From NCBI GenBank assembly GCA_947595555.1, contig CANQES010000039.1, positions 1 to 12,644 on the forward strand: a DNA stretch of 12,644 nt, in the 5' to 3' direction. The position numbers and the translations under genes were made by a program. The notes under the pieces are model-generated. The model did not search any database. It was given only the letters and a program-made list of their open reading frames with translations, and had not been told where the DNA came from. Shown in pieces: positions 7,614 to 12,644 of the stretch (the stretch's first letter is position 1; every line of letters starts with the position of its first letter). The DNA comes from an uncultured Clostridia bacterium (GTDB lineage Bacteria > Bacillota > Clostridia > TANB77 > CAG-508).

Positions 7614-8603
7614 GTGACTAATAAAGAAACTGAAGAATTGATATCAGTTATAGTACCAGTATATAATGTAGAAAAATATATAAAAAAATGTATTGATAGC
7701 ATTTTGAAACAGACATATCGTAATATAGAAATACTTTTAATAGATGATGAGTCAAAAGATAAATCAGGAATTATTTGTGATCAATATGCAAAAATAGATA
7801 ATCGTATAAAAGTCATACACAAAGAAAATACAGGGATTTCAGATGTACGAAATTTAGGTATTAAGCTTGCTAATGGAAAATATATTACATTTATTGACTC
7901 AGATGATTATGTGGAAGATGACTATGTAGAATTTTTATACAATCTTATAATTAAAAATAATGTAAAGATATCAATAACTTCACATACAGCTATTTATAAT
8001 ACAGGATTAAAATTACAAGAAGCAACAAATGAATTTAGTGTAATTGATTCTAAAACAGCAATTGAAAGAACTTTATATGAAGAAGGAATTAACATATCAC
8101 CTTGGGGCAAAATGTATGAAAAAACAGTATTTGATAAAGTACAATATCCAGTATCAAAAAATTATGAAGATACAGCTGTAACATGCAAATTATTTAGTCA
8201 AGTAGACAAAGTAGCAATTGGCTCTGTTAGTAAATATTATTATATAATAAGAGAGGATTCTATATCTAGAGTTAAAGATTTTTCACAAAAAATGGACTTG
8301 ATTACATGTGCTAATGATATGGGAGAATATATTTTAAAACAATATCCAGATTTAGAAAAAGCAGTTAATAGAAGAATTATGTATGCATATTTGAGTACTT
8401 TGTCACAATTAGCCAACTTAAAAGAAAGGCATCCAAAAGAGCAAAAAGAAATTATGACATATATTAATACACATAGAAAACAAATTTTAGAAGATGAAAG
8501 AATTCCTTCAAGAGATAGAAAAGCACTTAAAATTACAAAATTAGGATTTAATGTATATAAAATATTTTGGCATCTATACAAAAAGAAGACAAATAGGGAG
8601 TAA
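7614..8603 (+). CDS. Glycosyltransferase family 2 (GT-A fold)
   Basis: Counted from the GTG at 7614 this is 329 residues; an in-frame GTG at 7596 would add six. It begins with the GT2 pattern SVIVPVYNVEKYIKKCIDSI, followed by the nucleotide-binding acidic pair at 44-45 (LLIDDES, where family members commonly have DDGS), HKENTGISDVRNLGI, and the metal-binding DSDD at 95-98. The C-terminal half (SPWGKMYEK, NYEDTAV) is typical of the EpsJ/CpsJ-type glycosyltransferases of capsule clusters. It should transfer one sugar from a nucleotide donor to the lipid-linked intermediate in the cytoplasm; the sugar cannot be predicted. It lies 28 bases after the DUF4422 gene and 2 bases before the next glycosyltransferase. 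Confidence 0.92.
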   Translation: MTNKETEELISVIVPVYNVEKYIKKCIDSILKQTYRNIEILLIDDESKDKSGIICDQYAKIDNRIKVIHKENTGISDVRNLGIKLANGKYITFIDSDDYVEDDYVEFLYNLIIKNNVKISITSHTAIYNTGLKLQEATNEFSVIDSKTAIERTLYEEGINISPWGKMYEKTVFDKVQYPVSKNYEDTAVTCKLFSQVDKVAIGSVSKYYYIIREDSISRVKDFSQKMDLITCANDMGEYILKQYPDLEKAVNRRIMYAYLSTLSQLANLKERHPKEQKEIMTYINTHRKQILEDERIPSRDRKALKITKLGFNVYKIFWHLYKKKTNRE

Positions 8604-8605
8604 AG

Positions 8606-9694
8606 ATGAGAATTTTAGTAGGATACTTTGTAGATGGAAAACATAGTGGAATAGATACATATTTACTTAATTTTATACAAACAATTAGCCAAGAAAATGT
8701 GCAAATTGACTTATTAACAAATAGAATAAATGATGATGTAATAAAAAAATATAAAATCAATAACTTAAATATAATAGACATACCAAGACTGAAACATCCT
8801 ATAAAACAATATAAAAAAATGGATGACATATTAAAAAAGGATAAATATGATATTGCATATTTTAATATTTCAGAAGCATTTAATTCGATAGGAATATTAG
8901 CTAGTAAAAGAAACAATGTAAAAAAGATTATTATACACAGTCATGCAAGTGGAACAGATTGCAGAAATTGTATAAGTAGAATTGCATTAAAATTATTAAA
9001 TATGATATTTAAACATATAATCTGGCGATGGGCAAATTGCTATTATGCTTGTTCAGAAAAAGCAGCTAAATGGCTATTTCCAAAAAGAATTACACAAAAT
9101 CATAAATATAAAATTATATATAATGCAATAGATGATTCAAAATATGAATATAAAGAAGAAATTAGACATCAAAAAAGAACAGATTTGAATTTACAAGATA
9201 AAGTTATTCTAGGGCATATAGGTAATTTTTGCTATGCGAAAAATCAAGAATTTTTATTGCATGTAATAAAAGAATTAGAAGATTATTATCACTTAGTTTT
9301 AGTTGGGGTAGGCAGTGATTATACAAGAATAAAGAAAAAAATACAAAAGCTGAATTTAAATGAAAAAGTTACATTACTAGGACTTAGAAATGACGTGAAT
9401 GAATTGTTACAAGCATTTGACATTTTCTTATTACCCTCAAAATTTGAAGGATTAGGAATTGTTGGAATAGAAGCACAATTTAGTGGATTACCATGTATTT
9501 TTAGTAATGAAGTACCAGAAGAGATACTAATAAATTCTGATAGTGTAAGAATACCATTGAAAGTAAAAAAATGGGAACAACAAATAGAAGAATATAAAAA
9601 GGTAGGAAGACATTCTCAAATAAAACCAAATAATAAAATAGAAAAATATAGTTTAGATAAACAAAAACAACAATTTTTTGATATATTATTATAA
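8606..9694 (+). CDS. Glycosyltransferase family 4 (GT-B fold)
   Basis: A 362-residue retaining glycosyltransferase of the GT1/GT4 group. The N-terminal acceptor domain starts MRILVGYFVDGKHSGIDTYL and includes HSHASGTD, a frequent GT4 motif. After the linker with IYNAIDDSKY comes the nucleotide-sugar domain: LGHIGNFCYAKNQEFLL, LVGVGSD, VTLLGLRNDVNELLQAFDIFLLPS. The EX7E motif falls at Glu281 and Glu289 (KFEGLGIVGIEAQFSGLPC). The gene starts 2 bases after the GT2 stop, and its GGGAG binding site (8596-8600) overlaps the end of that gene, so translation is coupled. It would add a further sugar in the cytoplasm. No donor prediction is justified. Confidence 0.93.
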   Translation: MRILVGYFVDGKHSGIDTYLLNFIQTISQENVQIDLLTNRINDDVIKKYKINNLNIIDIPRLKHPIKQYKKMDDILKKDKYDIAYFNISEAFNSIGILASKRNNVKKIIIHSHASGTDCRNCISRIALKLLNMIFKHIIWRWANCYYACSEKAAKWLFPKRITQNHKYKIIYNAIDDSKYEYKEEIRHQKRTDLNLQDKVILGHIGNFCYAKNQEFLLHVIKELEDYYHLVLVGVGSDYTRIKKKIQKLNLNEKVTLLGLRNDVNELLQAFDIFLLPSKFEGLGIVGIEAQFSGLPCIFSNEVPEEILINSDSVRIPLKVKKWEQQIEEYKKVGRHSQIKPNNKIEKYSLDKQKQQFFDILL

Positions 9695-9719
9695 GGAGAG
9701 ATGAAAAATGCCACCATAA
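9693..9719 (+). other. Orphan ribosome binding site with a three-codon frame (possible gene remnant)
   Basis: AAGGAG (9693-9698) overlaps the stop codon of the family-4 glycosyltransferase, in the same style as the other coupled junctions of this operon. It leads with a 9-base spacer to an ATG at 9708 that reads only Met-Pro-Pro-stop. An alternative ATG at 9701, too close to the binding site, reads seven codons. It is probably the scar of a deleted downstream operon gene; a leader peptide is less likely. The rest of the 65-base gap is A/T-rich, with no clear promoter. Confidence 0.35.
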
Positions 9720-9759
9720 AATAATTTAAATTAATAGTAAAAAAGAAAGGGGTATAAAA

Positions 9760-10665
9760 ATGAAAAGAATTTTTATAGTTATTTTATTAGTATTATGCAT
9801 GATATGCACAGTATGTCCAACAAAGGTACAGGCAGTAGAAGAAAAAATATCTGCTACAAGTAAAGAAACAGAACAATCACAGGAACAAGAACAAATAGTT
9901 CCTAAAGAACAATTATTTGAAGAAAAAGAAGAACCATCAGCAGGAATAATGGCTATTGCAGCTACGAGTGGACAATTTAAATACTCAACATTAAGTGATG
10001 GAACATTAAGAATTACTGGACACACAGCTCCTACAGGAGCACTATCAATTCCTTCTCAAATCGATGGAAAAACAGTTACAGAAATAGGTAGTTATGCTTT
10101 CTATTATGAAACTGGAATTACTTCTGTTGTTATACCAAACACAGTAAAAACAATAGGGGCATATGCGTTTCATTATTGTTTTGGTATAAAATCAATTACT
10201 TTTGGAACAGGAATAAAAGAAATTGGCTCAAGTGCCTTTTATTATAATAAGATTTCAGGGAATTTAGTTCTTCCTGATTCAGTAGAAAAAATAGGAAGCG
10301 AAGCTTTTTGTAGTATTTCTGGAATTACATCAGTTACATTCGGAAAAAATTTGAAAGAATTTGATGCAAGTGCATTCTCAGCAGATGTTAGTTTAACAAC
10401 ATATAATGTAAATGCTAGCAATCCAAATTTTTCAGCACAAAATGGAGTTTTATTTAATAAAGACAAAACTGAAATAGTGGCTTATCCAACAGCAAAAACT
10501 GAAACAACATATACGATACCATCAACTGTTAAAGTGATAGGAAAATATGCATTTTATTGGAACAAATCACTAACTAATATAACTATCCCAAATGCTGTAA
10601 CAGACATACAAAGAGGAGCATTTGCGGAAGATGTAAATTTAAGTACTGTTACACTACGGAAGTAA
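9760..10665 (+). CDS. Secreted BspA-type leucine-rich repeat protein, N-terminal part (frameshifted)
   Basis: The 301 residues form the front of a larger surface protein. A signal peptide covers about 1-25 (MKR, a hydrophobic core, then VQA before VEEK), followed by a Glu/Gln/Ser-rich linker (about 26-62). From about 72 on there are LRR_5 repeats of the BspA/Treponema type, each with an I-P-x-x-V-x-x-I-G-x-x-A-F core. Such proteins are exported and often bind host or microbial surfaces. The ATG follows AAAGGGG (9746-9752, 7-base spacer). The frame ends abruptly at TAA 10663-10665 in mid-repeat, after CTA-CGG-AAG. Skipping the C at 10657 gives TLGSNVKTIGEYAF, and the protein continues in frame 2 to the window end. 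It is therefore not a complete gene: either a real one-base insertion inactivates it or the sequence contains an error. Confidence 0.85.
   Translation: MKRIFIVILLVLCMICTVCPTKVQAVEEKISATSKETEQSQEQEQIVPKEQLFEEKEEPSAGIMAIAATSGQFKYSTLSDGTLRITGHTAPTGALSIPSQIDGKTVTEIGSYAFYYETGITSVVIPNTVKTIGAYAFHYCFGIKSITFGTGIKEIGSSAFYYNKISGNLVLPDSVEKIGSEAFCSISGITSVTFGKNLKEFDASAFSADVSLTTYNVNASNPNFSAQNGVLFNKDKTEIVAYPTAKTETTYTIPSTVKVIGKYAFYWNKSLTNITIPNAVTDIQRGAFAEDVNLSTVTLRK
10408..10554 (+). repeat. 49-codon LRR_5 repeat unit, copy 1
   Basis: The unit runs from VNASNPNF through NGVLFNKDKTEIVAYP to VKVIGKYAF. It matches copy 2, 382 bases further on, over exactly 49 codons with about 28 identical residues. The NGVL-x-x-KDKT-x-x-V-x-YP core is a known BspA-type repeat form. 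Confidence 0.8.
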
Positions 10666-12644
10666 TGTAAAAACAATAGGTGAGTATGCTTTTAATAAAA
10701 TAAAAATTACTAGTATTACAATTCCAGCTGCAACAACATCTATTGATTCATTAGCTTTTATGGGAACGTCTACATTAAAAAGCATTAGTGTAAATGCTAA
10801 TAATAAAAGTTTTTGTGATGTAAATGGAGTTTTACTTACTAAGGATAAAACTAAAGTTGTAATTTATCCACAAGGAAAAACAGATGCAACATTTACAATA
10901 CCAAATTCAGTAAAAACGATTGGAGAAAATGCATTCATAGATGGACAGATACAAAGTATAACAATTCCAAGTAGTGTAACTACTCTTGGAGATTGCTGTT
11001 TTGCTAGAACTAACATAGGTTCAATTACTATTCCAGCTAGTGTTACCAAAATGGGCTATGGAACATTTAGTGGTTGTACTAATTTAACAACAGCAGTTGT
11101 TAATGCTAATGTAACAGATTTACCTTATATTACATTTTCGGAATGTCCAAAATTGTCAACTGCTACATTAGGTAATAAAATACAAAATCTAGATTCAAGA
11201 ATTTTTTATAAATGTACATCATTAACAAAAGTAACACTTCCTAGTAATTTAAAAAAGATTGAATATTCTTTTTTAGGATGTACGAGTTTAGCTCAAGTAA
11301 CAATACCAGCAACTGTAGAATGGATTACAGCAGGATCTTTTGAGCCAAATACACAACTAGACATATCTAAAACTAAATTACAAAAATTAGATGATGGAAC
11401 TTATGCAATAACATATAATGTATATGTAACAGGAACATTTGATTATAAAAAGGCATATGAAGTTCTAGGTAAAGTAAATGAAGAAAGAAAGAAACAAGGA
11501 TTGTCTAGTTTGACAATGGATAGAGATTTATTAGAAGCAGCAATGCAAAGGGCGAGAGAAACATCTATTTATTTTGACCATACACGACCAAGTGGTTTAA
11601 ACTGCTATTCTGCATGTAGCAAAATGTCTGCTGAAAATATAGCAGCAGGTTCATCAACAGCTGATGGAGTAATGAATCAATGGATGAATTCATCAGGGCA
11701 TAAAGCCAATATTTTAACAAGTAGTTGGAAAAGTATTGGAATTGGATGTTTTTATACAAATGGACAATGGTATTGGACACAATGTTTCTCTTCAGATACA
11801 GCAATAAATGTGTCTATGCCAGCAAATAAAACGGAAAAGCAAGCAGTAAAAACATTAGATGATAAGATTTCTTTACAAGGTACAAGTCTAACCAATGTAA
11901 ATGTAAAAATGCAAGAAACTACAACAATTGGAAAAATATATAATATTAATACAGAATGGCCTGTAGCACGTGTCATATTAGAACCAGAAAGCTTTACTTG
12001 GACTAGTGGTAGTTCTAAAACTGCAACAGTAACTTCTAAAGGTGCTATAAAAGGAATAAAAACAGGTAATACAACAGTAAAAGCAGCAATTGGGAATAAA
12101 TCACTAACTTATAATATATCAGTAAAATTACCTTTTACAGATGTTGACGAAGGAGCATGGTTCTATTCAGCAGTAAATGATACTTATTGTAAAGGAATTA
12201 TAAAAGGTAGTGGAAATAAATTTGAACCAAATTCAAAATTAACAAGAGGAATGATTGTAACAATACTTTATAGAATGGAAGGTTCTAATCCAGTACCAAA
12301 TTCTAATAAATTTACAGATGTTAAAAAAAGTGAATATTATTATGATGCAGTAAAATGGGCAGCATCTAAAGGAATTGTAAATGGATATGGACAAACAGGA
12401 AAATTTGGTCCAGAAGACCCAGTAAAAAGACAAGACTTAGCAGTAATATTAATGCATTATACACAATATAAAGGAAAAAAGATAAGTGCAACAGGAAACC
12501 TAAGCAAATTTGTTGATGGAAATGCAACTGCTGATTATGCTAAAGAAGCAATGCAATGGGCTGTAGCTAGGGGAGTTATCACAGGAAGTGAAGCAACTAA
12601 GAAAGTATCACCAAATGGAACGGCTACTAGAGCAGAAGCAGCTG
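10658..12644 (+). CDS. Continuation of the same protein: LRR_5 repeats, CAP/SCP domain, Ig-like domain, three SLH domains (3' end outside window)
   Basis: This frame is open from 10643 to the window end and lacks its own ribosome binding site and signal peptide. It is the remainder of the gene beginning at 9760. Numbering the repaired protein (961 residues seen), LRR_5 repeats run to about 545. A CAP/SCP domain (about 564-680) follows with the conserved His607 (FDHTRPSG), Glu625 (SAENIAAG) and His647 (SSGHKANIL). A bacterial Ig-like (Big_2-type) domain lies at about 730-789 (ATVTSKGAIKGIKTGNTTV). SLH domains start at about 791, 851 and 917 (each opening with F-T-D-V or F-V-D), with motifs TRGM, KRQD and TRAE. 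SLH domains bind pyruvylated secondary wall polymers, so the protein should be displayed non-covalently on the wall. The window cuts the last SLH near its end. A possible internal restart is the ATG at 10760, but that product would not be secreted. Confidence 0.85.
10790..10936 (+). repeat. 49-codon LRR_5 repeat unit, copy 2
   Basis: The unit runs from VNANNKSF through NGVLLTKDKTKVVIYP to VKTIGENAF and aligns without gaps to copy 1. The two copies lie in different reading frames because the one-base shift near 10657 falls between them, which independently shows that the two open frames belong to one gene. Confidence 0.8.

Noticed and set aside
9600..9759. A dedicated promoter for the SLH surface protein
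   Set aside because: Several A/T-rich hexamers resemble a -10 box, but none has a -35 partner at 16-18 bases, so no promoter can be supported.
10643..10665. Phase-variable slippage or programmed +1 frameshifting at the surface-protein break
   Set aside because: There is no homopolymer or short tandem repeat for strand slippage, and no recognisable slippery codon pair or stimulatory structure. A simple insertion or sequence error explains it better.
1827..12433. Minus-strand open frames and the short plus-strand frame at 465-662
   Set aside because: They lie antisense to or out of frame within well-supported genes, give low-complexity or Leu/Ser/Phe/Ile-rich translations, and resemble no known family.

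Overview
The window is AT-rich DNA with strong GGAGG-type ribosome binding sites, occasional TTG and GTG starts, tight head-to-tail gene packing and S-layer-homology (SLH) surface anchoring. This points to a low-GC Gram-positive bacterium of the class Clostridia, probably an uncultured or gut-type lineage. Genus and species cannot be fixed from the sequence alone. All recognised genes lie on the plus strand. I see no tRNA, rRNA, CRISPR array, insertion sequence or phage gene, and no gene-free stretch longer than about 100 bases.

Region 1 (1-6015) is housekeeping and cell wall. It opens with the 3' end of a class A penicillin-binding protein, followed by a hairpin. Then comes a compact run: cysS (cysteinyl-tRNA synthetase), galE (UDP-glucose 4-epimerase, overlapping cysS by one base), argS (arginyl-tRNA synthetase) and a LytR-CpsA-Psr (LCP) family protein. 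A sugar-nucleotide epimerase between two aminoacyl-tRNA synthetases, with a wall-glycan ligase family member at the end, is an unusual mixed operon.

Region 2 (6042-9694) is a small glycan-assembly operon. It begins with a textbook sigma-A promoter (TTGACA, 17 bp, TATAAT). The genes are a membrane phosphoglycosyl transferase that starts a lipid-linked glycan, a DUF4422 protein, a family-2-type glycosyltransferase and a family-4-type glycosyltransferase. Gaps are only 0 to 28 bases. No flippase or polymerase is present in the window. At the downstream edge, a good Shine-Dalgarno overlapping the last stop codon leads only to a three-codon frame (Met-Pro-Pro-stop), which looks like the scar of a lost gene.

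Region 3 (9760-12644, running off the end) encodes a large secreted surface protein: signal peptide, BspA-type leucine-rich repeats (LRR_5), a CAP/SCP domain, a bacterial Ig-like domain and three SLH domains, the last cut by the window edge. The reading frame is broken by one extra base near 10657. Removing it rejoins the repeat perfectly, and the second part then stays open for almost 2 kb.

A plausible joint reading, which is inference, is that GalE supplies UDP-galactose, the promoter-led operon builds a short lipid-linked oligosaccharide, and the LCP protein attaches the glycan to peptidoglycan made by enzymes such as the PBP. SLH proteins such as the last gene would then bind that wall polymer. 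The most interesting points are the frameshifted LRR-CAP-Ig-SLH protein, the glycan/SLH neighbourhood, and a cysteinyl-tRNA synthetase whose HIGH signature reads TIGN.
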